Assembly: GCA_023101725.1 (NCBI GenBank)
Contig: JALJCO010010476.1
Location: forward strand, 1,054,001 to 1,118,000
Length of the DNA stretch: 64,000 nt
Source of the DNA: Atherinomorus stipes
Taxonomy: Eukaryota > Chordata > Actinopteri > Atheriniformes > Atherinidae
Direction: 5' to 3'
The stretch's first letter is position 1. Each line of letters begins with the position of its first letter. This document shows, one piece after another, positions 1 through 11,862 of the stretch. The notes under the pieces were generated by a model that saw nothing but the letters and a program-made list of their open reading frames with translations, did no database searches and was not told the DNA's origin. The translations under genes were made by a program, and so were the position numbers.

Positions 1-974
1 GAGGTGTGAAATATCTTGGTGTGCAATACAGTAAAAAGCTAAATATAAGCTGTGTGCCATTATGTGCAAAAAATATATTTCTTAAATGTTTCTGTCACTT
101 GTAACCATTAAAATCAGACTGATAGCTGGTGCATTTCCTTTTTCTTATTTGATTAAATTTGTGCATCTGAGCTACAGAACAAACAAAAACCTTGAATTCA
201 ATGAAAAAAGCTCATGTTTTGGCCCTCTTCAAGGCCAAGTGCAATGTTACTATGAGACAGAGGCCAGTGGCAAATTGAGTACTGACACTTGGTTCACCTC
301 TTCCAAAAATAAAACACAACCAAACCTCAAAGGCACTTTCCCAGTCCAGCGGCATGATATTTTAACACAGAGTTTATAGACTCAGATACAAGAGATGTGA
401 CAAAGTAGAGAATTATTTCATATTTTGACATGTACTAACTGGATAAATCAGTATACTGGCCCCTGTTTTTTAGACTTGCAAACATTAACCTGCTTTTTTT
501 CTTTTTTACTGGCAAGCCAAGCTAATTCATAAAATCTCTTTAGGATTTCAAGTCAGTATGATGCGATGTGATGTGATGTGATGTAGGTCATTGGCTTATG
601 ATTACTGACTGAAGAATAAAGGGAAACAGCATTTGCCAAATTACTGAATACGAATTAGAATTTACTTTTCAGAAAAGCAAAGGCTTTATAACTAAGGCCA
701 TTACAGACAAAACAACACATCCCTTATCTATACCCTGTCCTGAAACATTGTCCTTCTACAAAGCAATTAGGGCTGCAAATAAAGAGCTGTGAGTTGTCCT
801 TTTGGAATACAAAGAACCACACTGCAGGAAGGATTTGAGTCTTTCAGCACTTGGACCAAGAGTGATTAACCTTTGTCTTACAATGTGTCACTGTCATTGA
901 GAGGAAACTGAAGTGCAGAAGACATGAAACATCTTAGAAAAATTGTGCAAGAACATTCAGTTAGCTTTACTTAA

Positions 975-1979
975 AGGTGTCATCACCAGGAAATCCGACT
1001 TTTTCACGTTAAAACATGTGTATTGGAACAGGACCTCAGTTATAACGTGCCAGAAACTCTAGAAAGTGAAAGTAACTTCGTCTTTGAGGGCGGGCTCTCT
1101 CTTCTCACCAGAATCAGCCACAAGCACGCGCTCTCCACAGTACGCGGTTTGGATTTCTTTCTCCAAATGACGTGAACTAGAGAGGCTGCTAGCTGCTAAG
1201 CTAGCCTCTTTAACGCCACCTAAAAGCAGCCGATTACCTGCCATGGGGTCGTTATGATCAGCTGTTGTGACGTGAACTAGATAGCCTGCGAGCGAGCTGC
1301 TAAGCTAGCGTCTTTAGCACCACCTGAAGGCAGCTGATTACCTGCCACAGAGTAGACCAGCTTTGTCAGAAAGGACGCCGGCGACAAGGAGGAGGAGGAG
1401 ATTGCCATGCTGAGTTGCCTCGGCAGAAATTCAGCAGTTTTCAGTGCTCTAACAGGAGGGACAGCTTTACCAGGCACCAGTGGATTATATTTATCAGTGA
1501 GAATGTGCAGTCGGTAAGTGTTGCTGCTTGTGTAACTTATCTTTTGTGTAAGAGACCAGTAAACGGTGGCTGACGAACGGACAAGCTGCTAATGTAGCTA
1601 CAGAAGCTAACACTGTTTGGTTAACTTCACGTCAGACGTCCGCTCCTTATATTCATCGGAGTCCAGCCCTTTTACTCCACGGATCCTCTCTATCAACCGC
1701 ACCGTTTCGTTTTTATCACGTTTTTCTCTGTTGGGACATCATTTCCTTCACCTGCTCTGTCCTGATAAAACTTTGTTTTGGCTTTGACGTTTGCCTTGTG
1801 AACGCTCTTACAGACAGGTCTAACTCTCGTACATATACTCGCGACAAACAATAGTTGGCAATAAAAAAAGAGGTTAAAATAAGCTCATTAAATTTTCGTC
1901 CCACCCAACTAGAATTAAAAATTAATTTGAAGATAATTTAAGAAGAATTGTGTATGTAAAACAGCAGGTTATGACACCT
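975..1979. mobile_element. piggyBac-like non-autonomous element, copy 1
   Basis: It is flanked on both sides by TTAA (971-974 and 1980-1983), the piggyBac target duplication, with inverted ends AGGTGTCATCACC and, from the other side, AGGTGTCATAACC. There is no transposase frame. The inner sequence has two related sub-blocks (GTGACGTGAACTAGA-type sequence near 1168 and 1269), and a diverged second copy lies at 16571-17208. Confidence 0.75.
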
Positions 1980-2067
1980 TTAAGCTTTATTACTTTCACT
2001 AGTGGAATACAGTATGACATGCAAATTCAACAATGAAGAGATACACCATCATTCCTCCAAAATAAAC

Positions 2068-3660
2068 AGTAAGGATCGACCGATATGGTTTTTTCCTGGC
2101 CGAGTCCAATACCAATTATTAGTGATCATGGAGGCCGATAACCGATATTAGGAGCCGATATTCATTTACAGTAAAAATTCAAAAACTGTCGTGAAAAAGT
2201 GAAATTTTCTAATGCTTGGGATCATAACATGTTTTATCTCACTCTGCCACTCTACAACTTCTCATCTAGTTTTTACACACACTTCTCTTTTTTTTTTTAT
2301 CATAGAACTGTGATAACAGCAGGACCTGGACTACTGAGCTAGGTTTTCTTTAATTGAGGTAACTTCAGGGTAACTTTGGGTTTTCCATCCTACCATGCTG
2401 GTTGACTTCTTATCAGTGCAAATCACCATGGTAACTGATGTATGCCTAACCTGCTCCAGAGGAGGTTAGTTCTGGATCAGAGATCAGTCACCACCTCCTG
2501 ACCAATCAGATCTCTTGGAAAATGTCCTGCCCATTTCTAAAACATCCTGTAGGTGTTGGTGTGCAGTTCCAACAGGAGCCCTTAAAGAAAGTGTTGATAG
2601 ATGCTCCTTTTAATACCCCGATGACGTCCTACAAGGATAGATTTGCATCAGAGGCTCAGATTTCTAACTGATGGAGACACATGTTGCAGATGTAATGCTT
2701 AAAAGTATGATTTTGTAATTTATTCTTGACTTGTTTCAAGTATGTTTAGCTTCACTAGAGATGCATCTGAAATGATGAGCTCAATAATAGTAGTAATGGT
2801 TACACATGAGAAAACTGCAGAAACATGAATTAATGGAAACTACTCCGTCATCATGGAAGGGAGTTATTGTTATTATTATTTATCATCATTAATCCAACAT
2901 AAAATGTGCTCTCATGAGCAATGAGCTGCATGTTAAATGTAAAGCAGACGGAGGAAGCTCTGTCCCAAACGTCTGCGCTGTAATTAAGTCAGACTGCATA
3001 ATCAGTCACGTCCGTTTATGTCTCTGATTCATTAAAACCTACAAACTCGCAAACTTGTGCATTAACAGAGTCAGCAGTACACACGGCGCACATACACTTT
3101 TTACATGACTTTCGGTGTCGCCTTGATGAACAAGCTCGTAGTGAAACCAAACAGAAGCTAATCGCTAACTAGCATGCTTTCACTACTGCTGGTGTCTAGA
3201 TGTTTCTAGAACCTGGTGGTTGCAGGACTCTGGTGTTTAGAACAGCTGCTGTCAGATCTGCTTTCTTCACCTTCATGTCAGCAGGACGCTGCAGCTTCTC
3301 TCTGTTAACTTGTCACGCCGTTTCCTCCAAACACATAGCGGGAGAGTGTGTACGTGTGTGTCGAGCATGCCGCACCCACAACCCCATATGATTGGTTCAA
3401 ACGGCAGAAGTAACAGCTGATAACTGTTTGTTTTAACCAATCAGATGCTGTTATGGGAGGAGCCTTACTCAGTACAGCAAAGTAATGAAGCCAGACTGTG
3501 AGTGAAACAACAAGTTGGATCATATTTAGCTGTGGGCTGCCAACAAAAGTTCATGTGAGATCGCCGATATCACACTCGTGATGGCCGATACCAATTATTG
3601 GCAAAATGTTAAATATCATCCAATAACATCGGCCGAGCCGATAATTGGTCAATCCTTACT
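2068..3660. mobile_element. TIR DNA transposon, non-autonomous
   Basis: The left end AGTAAGGATCGACCGATATG and the right end read in reverse (AGTAAGGATTGACCAATTAT) match as terminal inverted repeats. Sub-terminal GGCCGATA/ATTATTGG motifs recur near both ends (2150-2165, 3560-3650). The internal 1.3 kb has no transposase-like frame. I could not identify a clean target duplication, so the superfamily (hAT-like or other) is open. Confidence 0.6.
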
Positions 3661-3828
3661 AATCAGTACTAGATTAGTATTTGCACTCTAATGTATGATA
3701 TTTAAAGGTAACATTTTAAAGCCATTCTTTTATCTTCTGCCTTTTAATACACTGCAAATAGATGCCTGTGTGTCAATATGACCGAAACAGTTTCAGTGTT
3801 ATTTTTCCCTTAAAACTGCCTAAATATA

Positions 3829-4022
3829 GGCAAGTTTGGTTGTAGAGAGCTGCAGTCCTGCAGGTTTTTAATGTTTCCCTGCTCCAACACACCTGATTCA
3901 AATGACATGGATCCAACACTAAGCATCAAGTTCTGTTTAGTGATTTGTTCATTGAATCAGGTATTCTGAAACGGAAACACTGAAAACCTGCAGGACTGTG
4001 GCTCTCTGGGACCGAACTTGCC
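3829..4022. mobile_element. Palindromic MITE (CTGCAGG type)
   Basis: About 190 bp, with the left end GGCAAGTTTGGTTGTAGAGA and the reverse of the right end GGCAAGTTCGGTCCCAGAGA, followed by an AGTCCTGCAGGTTTT match on both arms. It belongs to the same broad fish family as the copies at 21496-21660 and 50196-50402. Confidence 0.6.
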
Positions 4023-5015
4023 TACACTGAACTATACAGTACGTTCGCAAACCTCATGTCAAAGATATCTTCAGAAAACTGTGTCATGACTTCTATCACA
4101 CGATATAAATGTGTAATCTTGTAGACAGTAAAGAGCATGATCTTGAGAAAGCTGCAGCAGATGAAAGCAGTTTATTTTCAAAAGGATCTAGAAATGTTCA
4201 TATCATAGATGAGTTGGTCAAAAGTGTTCCTCAAATGACCCTTTGACACCTACCAACAATACATACACCTCCCTATACCTATAAACTTATTCTATGGCCA
4301 CATCTCTCTCATATATAATGTACTAAAATGTTATCTATTAATACTGTGTTATAACTAAGAAACAGGCTGACCTTAACTGTACAGTATAGAACTGAACACT
4401 GCAACATTTCCCATTTATCTGGAAGCCGTCATTGAACCTTTCACCAATACTTCTCCCTATTATCAAAAATACACAAGAACAAGAGCTAATCAAAACAACA
4501 CACTATAAAACAGAACACAGCCATCTGTTAGCCATTTTATTCTGTTTAGGGTAATAAAACCTGGAGCCTCTTGTTGCTGCTATGAGCAAGAGATGACACC
4601 CTTCATAGGCTGCTAGTCCATTCTCAGACTAACACATGCATGTTCATACTCACAGCAGGTTCATAATCTTGAATATGGGGATCCTGGAAGGAAGCCATGA
4701 ATGAGCAGTGAGACAGAAAGGCCCAGGCTTGGCTTGCTGTGAGGTGATGGTGCTAATTATTACATTACATTGCCCTTATAAACCACGAGAATCATACACC
4801 ATTACACAAACACAGATAATTCACCAGTTTAAACCATTTACAGGTGAAGTCAGTAGTAATTCATATTGTTACAGTGCTATGTTTTTCCAAATACTTCTAA
4901 ATAATAAGACAATCTGCAGTACTACAAGGTCTAAAGAAAGACTTTGAAGAGCTTAAAACTGAGTTTATCCTTATAGGCCCCAATACCACCATGCAAGACC
5001 TTAGGACTTCCCATA

Positions 5016-5644
5016 CACTGGCTGGCCAAAAAAAAAAAAAAAAAAAGAGAAGCCACCTGGATTTAACTAAGCAAATAGGTACGAGCCTCCTATTGGATAA
5101 TTACTGCATTGACGATTTTCTTTCAGCTGGCAACAAGTTATTTAACCCCAACTGGTGCAATGAGTTGCTTCTCATTTCCTAAACAACCACGGGGAAAGGC
5201 ACATCCTGTGGTGGTGGAAAAGATGTTAGTCTGTCAAATCATTGGCATCAATCACAGAAAACATCTAAGGACATTGCAGAAACTACTAAAATTAGGTTGG
5301 CGGAAAGGCAGATGAAGTGATGTACCCATCATGCCTAGTGCCTACTGTACAAGCCTGTGGGGGTGGTGTTATGATCTGGGGTCCTGAACCCCATTGAGAA
5401 TCTTTGGGATGTGCTGGAGAAGGCTGTGAGCAGTGGTCAGACTCTACCATCATCAATGCAAGATCTTGGTGAAAAATAAATACAACTCTGGATGGAAATA
5501 AATCTTGTGACTTTGCATGAGCTTATTAAAACAATGCCACAGTGCATGCGTGCCGTAATCAAAGCCAAAGGCGGTCAAACAAAATATTAGAGTGTATGAC
5601 CTTTTTTTTGGTAGTGACTTTTTTTTTTTTATGGCCAGGCAGCG
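5016..5644 (+). mobile_element. Tc1-like element, internally deleted
   Basis: TA dinucleotides flank both ends. The ends CACTGGCTGGCCAAAA and, reversed, CGCTGCCTGGCCATAA are Tc1-family inverted repeats. The inside keeps the opening CACCTGGATTTAACTAAGC and, near 5385-5430, a trace of the transposase C-terminus (NPIENLWDVLEKA), but most of the transposase is gone. Confidence 0.75.
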
Positions 5645-7751
5645 TAAATCTTCCATGCCCCAATGGGTCAGAGTTGTTTTGACAAACAGACCTACAGTGT
5701 ACAATAATATACCAAAAGTTTAAGCACACCTGTACATTCAACCTGCCATCAATATGCATTTTGGGCAATATACTCGCTAGTGGAATACAGCTGTACCCAT
5801 AGGACTTAGTGACACAGACACCCACCCTCAATCCATTTTTGAGAGTAGTCTGGCTCCAGATGACTGCATCCTATTAGCGGTGTGTATATGTGTCCTGAAC
5901 CACACTTAACTAATACATTGATGTTCTCTGTAAGGAGCTCCTTTCTGGTAGATAAGGTATGCAAAGTATGGAAAAGTTCAATTCAGCGCTCTAGTCTTTG
6001 CAAATAGTACAAATGATGCTTCTGTTTAAATGTTTACTATATTGGGGACAGGAACAGAATAAGTGGTTACTAAAGATGCATGTGGAGATGTATTTTGATC
6101 CAAAGTATGTACTCATTCACAGAGGAGTTCACTGATCATCAGGTCACCTGAGACTTATGCAAAAGTGTGATTAGGACCTTTGTGTCCAGTAATAAATGAG
6201 TCAGATCAGAAAAGATAGATCTTTAAACTTTGGGTACTTTTCTTTTTTTTCCCTTTGTATTAAACAGCTTTAAAATGAACTTTCTAAAGTGATCTTAGGC
6301 GTATACTTCTTTCCTTCTTTTTAAATATTTTAATGTGCTGAATATGTTAATCAAAAGTTCTTTGATCCGTCAAAGTTGTTTTTCTACTTTCTAAAATAAC
6401 ATAACTGCTGCAAGAACGTCTTTTTCCTGTACCTCAGGCTGGTCAGGCAGTCATGCTCGACACAGCCACAAAGCTATTTCCAATTTTAAAAGATACTCTG
6501 TTTACAAAGAGCTCCCTTAAGCTAAGGGTAAAAGAAAGTCCCATTTTCCAACAGTCTTAAAGTCTTCCATTTAGACGTGGCATATCTCCCTTCAGCTTTT
6601 CAATATCCTGTAAGCCAAAGTCTTTAATCTTGAGCAAATAGACCAAGGGAAACGTGTTTACCAGATTTACCCTGTCAAATCTTTTCATCATACAAATAGT
6701 GTGCAGAGCTCATCCATCTTCACTATAATTAAGTGATGCAATTATTGGCTAAATGGTGAGGGGAAATAAGATACTGATTTCTACCAGGTGGTCTATTATA
6801 CTTCAGTTTTCACTGACAGGTGAAAATCTGAACATGTAGTGTTATTTTCCAACATGATAGTACAATTTTGCATCTTCTCCCCAAAAATTTATTACACCCC
6901 AGGTGCTGAGTTAACAACCAGTTTTCTTATTGAGCAGAGTTATTTAGAAAGCTTCTTATTTCCTTACTATTACTAAATTAAACAACAAGAGACAAATTTT
7001 CTAATAATGTGCTGGTCTACAACCCTGTTTTAAAAGTGAAAAATATTCTCAAGATATGCCTAATAGGTGTTAAGTGCCTGAAATGCGTAGAGGCAGTGAT
7101 TTTTCTGACAGCCATTGTTGCACTTTTATTATTAAAAGCTACTCTTTCAGAGCAGAAAAACTTGGTTGGAAGGAAAAAAGCAGGTGAAAAAACCTAATTT
7201 TGCAATGATAGCTGTAGCAAAGATGCTATCAAAACAAAAGGCATATAATTATTAATCTAATGTTAATCATATTCATAACAAAACATTTTTTTAACTTAAG
7301 TCTTCTCTCAATATTGACAATACTTTAAAAGAGAAATATAACAAGAAAAGGAGAGAAAAGGAGTTTCAGAACACTACAAGCTACAGTATGTACTGTCAAC
7401 AGAATTTAAGAATTACTTTAATCTAAATAAGGCCACAATAAATGTAAACAATGGCTTTATGTAGAATTGAGTACAGCATAACTGAGCAGTGTGGTTTCAC
7501 GGGAGGTGTATGGCTGTTTGAGAGAAATTAAAGTAATAAGTGGTCTGGGTGGATGCTAACAAATCCCAGAAGCAAAAGGTAAGTTTTGTGGGGTGGGTGT
7601 CTTTAGTGCAGCTGGAACATGTAAATAGAAATATGAACCAAATATCTTGTTTGCACTCAATCAGAATATTGTCTTATTTGAATCTAAGTTAAATATCAAT
7701 AAGTATATGTGTAAACATTGTCTCTGGTCCTGTGGTCACTCTCTCTTTCTC

Positions 7752-7753
<2 letters not shown>
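5645..7753. other. Non-coding, nothing recognised
   Basis: AT-rich single-copy-looking DNA with only short chance frames. No exon, RNA gene or transposon that I can recognise. Confidence 0.5.
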
Positions 7754-7829
<76 letters not shown>

Positions 7830-7871
7830 TATATATATATATATATATAACACACACAAACATACATACAT

Positions 7872-7912
<41 letters not shown>
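7754..7912. repeat. Compound TA / poly-T microsatellite
   Basis: TA repeats (from 7754), an uninterrupted T run of about 39 (7788-7826), more TA (7827-7849), an ACAC/ATAC stretch and a final TA array (7874-7912). The short YIYIYI/KKKK frames here are artefacts of the repeat. Confidence 0.95.
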
Positions 7913-7916
<4 letters not shown>

Positions 7917-9862
7917 TCAAACTAGCAATATACAAAGCTTGGCCCCTAAGTGCTTACTGCTTGGTATTTAGCATGTCTCTACAAACAGGCTGCATCAGTA
8001 GTGTTAGTTAATTACCCACACCTGATCTGCTTGTTTGCAACCCTGTTAATTAGTGCTACTTTTTGTAGATTTTATTGTTCGCTACTATACTTGGTTCAGT
8101 TCTCTCATTTACTTATACAACGTAGTCCAGAAATGACACTACATGATGCAGGATTGATCTTTTGTCCTTCTCCTGAAATGTGCTTTGCACATTTTATACA
8201 TTCCTCCCAGAGGGTCCACTTCAGTAATTGGCTATAGATTCTGAGAAATATCATTTTCAGGCAGGCTGTGCATTTCTTCATGAAAGCTAATATATGTCGC
8301 TTTTACAGACTGCCCTGTTGCCCTGCACTCCTAGGAGGGAGGAATAACACTGACATCATCTCTTTAGGGTTTTTGTGATACCTGCCTTGGATCAAGTGGA
8401 GGGGATTCAGAGGACGTCTTAATCTGGTAACAGTGCAGGGCAAAGAACTATTGCTGGCTCAGTACTGTTGACAGTAATGTCATTAAGCTGACTGATATTT
8501 GCTGCTCAAAGATGGAAAATGGATCCAAAGTCTAATCCCATCAGAAACTTCTTAATTTTCTTTGACAGGCTCTTTGCTCTGCATGTTTGTGGGCAGCTTT
8601 TTTTGCCCATTTTTCACGTTGGCACACTGGGCCTGTGACGACACAGCTATAAATATGCAGAAATCAAGGCTGCAGCTGTTTTTGTGGAATACAAAGTGTA
8701 TTTTCAAGATAGAAATGCTTCTCTGTAGAGATCAAGAACCTATCAAATTTTCATTACTCTCAGTGGACCCCTGAAACTAGAATTTGTGGCATTTTCTAGC
8801 AACAGCAACGTGATTGCGACCCTAAAACATTTTACTAAGAATGTTTTTACTTTTCCCTCCATTTTACTGTCTGTGCTATGCCACTTCTACTCCAGTTTGT
8901 CTAGTAATGTGTTAGTCCTGAATGGTCTCTTCAGACAAACTGCCAGTCACTCAAGTTACAGTCTTATTAAAACCTTTTCATAACTGGCACACTGAAAGTT
9001 GAGGCACCTGTGGTTTATCCACACTTTAGCGGCAAACACTTCACAGATGGCTTGTCTTGCATTTCTCCAGAAGCTGGAGGAGTAAAGGCAGATGTAATAT
9101 TATAATACCTCAAACATCAGTGATATCAGATAACAGTAAGTCAGACAATTACAATTTGGGGGTTTATTCTTTGAAGCAAGTACAACATATCCGAGGTATA
9201 TTTTGGTTATCTGGTTTTACACATCAGCTTGGTTCTTTTCTGATTATTCTTGTGCAGAAGTTCATGTAAAGGGGGGCGTGCAGGTACCCAATGACCCAAT
9301 GAAAATATGGATTTAAAAAATGTGTAATTCTTGCACAAAAACTTAATCCTAAGTAAATATCAAGAACTTAATATGTAACTGATGTAGAAAGCAGCACGGC
9401 TGCAAAGCCAGCGGGAGAAGTTGGCTACTTGCCTGTGTGAATGTGTTCATGCTTATCATTATCACCACCATGTCTTTCAGGCATAGAAGATTTTCATATG
9501 ATTACAGTAATAAAAACCAATAAAAAAAAAACAACAGAAAGTGCTGCTAAAGCAGATCTATCAAGAAACTGAACTCAAACTAAGACGACACAGAACTCAA
9601 GCGAAGTCATAGGATGAATATGCTGAATGGACAGATGAAAAGATTGACAAATACAGTAGATGGACAGACTGACCGCAACTCAAAATAGAAGTGTAAAAGA
9701 TCAATGATCTGGCACTGAACAAAGAGAAACCCAGCTAAGTTAATGTTACTGATCACCCCTGCAGTAACAGAGCTGTCAGCTAATCATAACTTCTGTTGAC
9801 ATCTTATACAACCAAATCTCATTAAGAATGAGCTTTGCTTTTACTGAGAATTGTGTAATGGT
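7913..9862. other. Non-coding, possible conserved element
   Basis: No coding exon recognised. The stretch 8240-8720 is more complex than its flanks and includes a TATAAATA-like motif at about 8650 (AGCTATAAATATGCAG); it might be a conserved non-coding element, but that cannot be judged without alignment. Confidence 0.35.
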
Positions 9863-9865
9863 ATT

Positions 9866-11559
9866 GGCCGCGTTTCCCAGTTAAGATTCTTCTTTGGATT
9901 AAAGAAGGCCTCAAGGAAGCTCTTCCCAACAAAGGATCGCAAAGATACGCCCGTTTCCCAGATTGCTTTTTCGGGTTTTATTTCCTGAGAAACGTCTTTG
10001 CTACGCTACATCTTAAGAAGGTCCTAACAGAAGCTATCCACTTCCGGGGGTGCTGAAAAAAGCAATCGAGGTCAGGTATATCGATCAACACCATTCATTT
10101 AGTGTGGAGGTTATTTTCCGACGCTGATATTGAGCCCATTTATACGTTTATGTGTTTGTGCAAGAAGACAAACTGTTACAAATATGCATGTGATTACCAG
10201 TGATTGCAAATATTCATTGAAAAGCTCATTGTATATTGTGTAATTGGCCAAATTGTGCTAAACAGGTGTAGGCGATTGGAAATTTACAGATGCCCTATAA
10301 ATAATGGTCATTCTGACGCTATTTGTTGACGTAATGGCTGAAGGGAACCCCGCCAAGAGGATTCCTGAAACGTGCGTGTGTGTCATATCGATGCTCAGTA
10401 GTAGAATCGGGAAACGGTGGCTAGGTGATTGAAACACTGAAAAAGGGTAACATTTTCTTGTTCGCAAAAAAATAGATCACTCTGGACTCCTGACAAGCTT
10501 AGAAAAACGATAGCACAACTTTCAAAATTTGTGGGTTTGTGTCTGGGGAAATCTTGGAGGATGAACACCTCACACATTTTGTTAAATGAGCTCCAATGGA
10601 GCATTTGGTAAATGGGCGACATACTGTTCTGGTGCGTAAAGTGTGCGTCCAGGATGACGCACGTGCATTCAACAAACAGTAATCCCGCAAATGGTTGACG
10701 TGACTTAATAAAGAATGGTTGTTCTGCCACTCATCGTGCCCAATTTCAAAGGCTGCGTAACGCAAAGTAATGGGAATGCTCCACATACTACACTGAGAGG
10801 TTGTTTGCTATTTTTGAATCACTGCCCAGTGCCACCTATAACGCATCTGAATAGCGCGATCTGACAGCACATCTAGAGGACTGAAATGCTGGCGATAAAA
10901 GCATGTACATACACAGTGTCACTCCGTCTGTTGGTTTGCTACTTTGTGTAAAGCAGCCATGATGTCTGATACGGGTATGCGTAAATGGCCATGCTTTTAT
11001 TGAGCGGCAGGTGCATCTCATCATGAACAGCTGACAAATGCGTAAATATGACGTGAGTCCTCATAGATTGCGTATAATTTGCGTACAATTCCTCCGCAAT
11101 GTTTTTGTTTCTGTGGTTGATACCCACAGCTTTTTAATAAGTAGTATGGGGAGGCCTATTGCCATAATGATTCTTCAAATATTTTCTGTCATTCACTCGG
11201 TAACTACAGTTTTTTTCCATTATAGATGATTGACATTATGACATGAGTGAAAAAACATGACTCAAAATACAACAACTGATCCGTGAATAGGTCCATTTTT
11301 AATAATTTCCATTTTCTACTTTTTTCATGGGAAATAGTGTCGTTTCCAAAAGTGACCAGTAGATGGGCCTGTTGTTCCCTTAGCAGGGGGAACGTTAAAG
11401 AAGGTTGAAAGAGTGGGTCTGGCCGCTCCTGAAAATAAAGAAGCTCCTGAGTTAAGAGCGCATCTGGGAAACGCAACGTCCAAACAAGGCACCTTTAAGA
11501 AGTGACTTAAGAAGGACCTCAGCGTTAAGAGTGTCTTAACTAATCTGGGAAACGCGGCC
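9866..11559. mobile_element. TIR DNA transposon with ATT duplication
   Basis: The left end GGCCGCGTTTCCCAGTTAAG and the right end reversed, GGCCGCGTTTCCCAGATTAG, are near-perfect inverted repeats. A 3-bp direct repeat ATT flanks both sides (9863-9865, 11560-11562). The 1.7-kb inside has more CpG than the surrounding DNA and several 90-110-codon frames on the minus strand, but I see no recognisable transposase. A 3-bp duplication would fit a PIF/Harbinger-like mechanism; the motif is not the usual TWA. Confidence 0.7.
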
Positions 11560-11562
11560 ATT

Positions 11563-11830
11563 GTCTATACTGAGATTTGGAGAGGATACTGATACAGAAA
11601 ATAATATGATTTTTTTCTTTTTTCCTTTTTTCCTTGTCCTGTCCAGCATCGAAGCAAGCAGAATGAAAATCTGAATGCTTTATTTTGTTGAACAGTTTTG
11701 CTTTACCAAGCGGAGCTTTATGAACATAAGGCTCCACTTGATACCCTGTTTATTCATTTTATTTCTTTAATTAAACATTTGTCTATTACACCATTCCATA
11801 TCATACTGCTAGGCCTGACAAGGGAGAAAA

Positions 11831-11862
<32 letters not shown>

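Noticed and set aside
10395..10730. 111-codon minus-strand frame as a transposase
   Set aside because: It lies inside the ATT-flanked TIR element, but no DDE or helix-turn-helix motif is visible and overlapping frames of similar length occur on the same strand.
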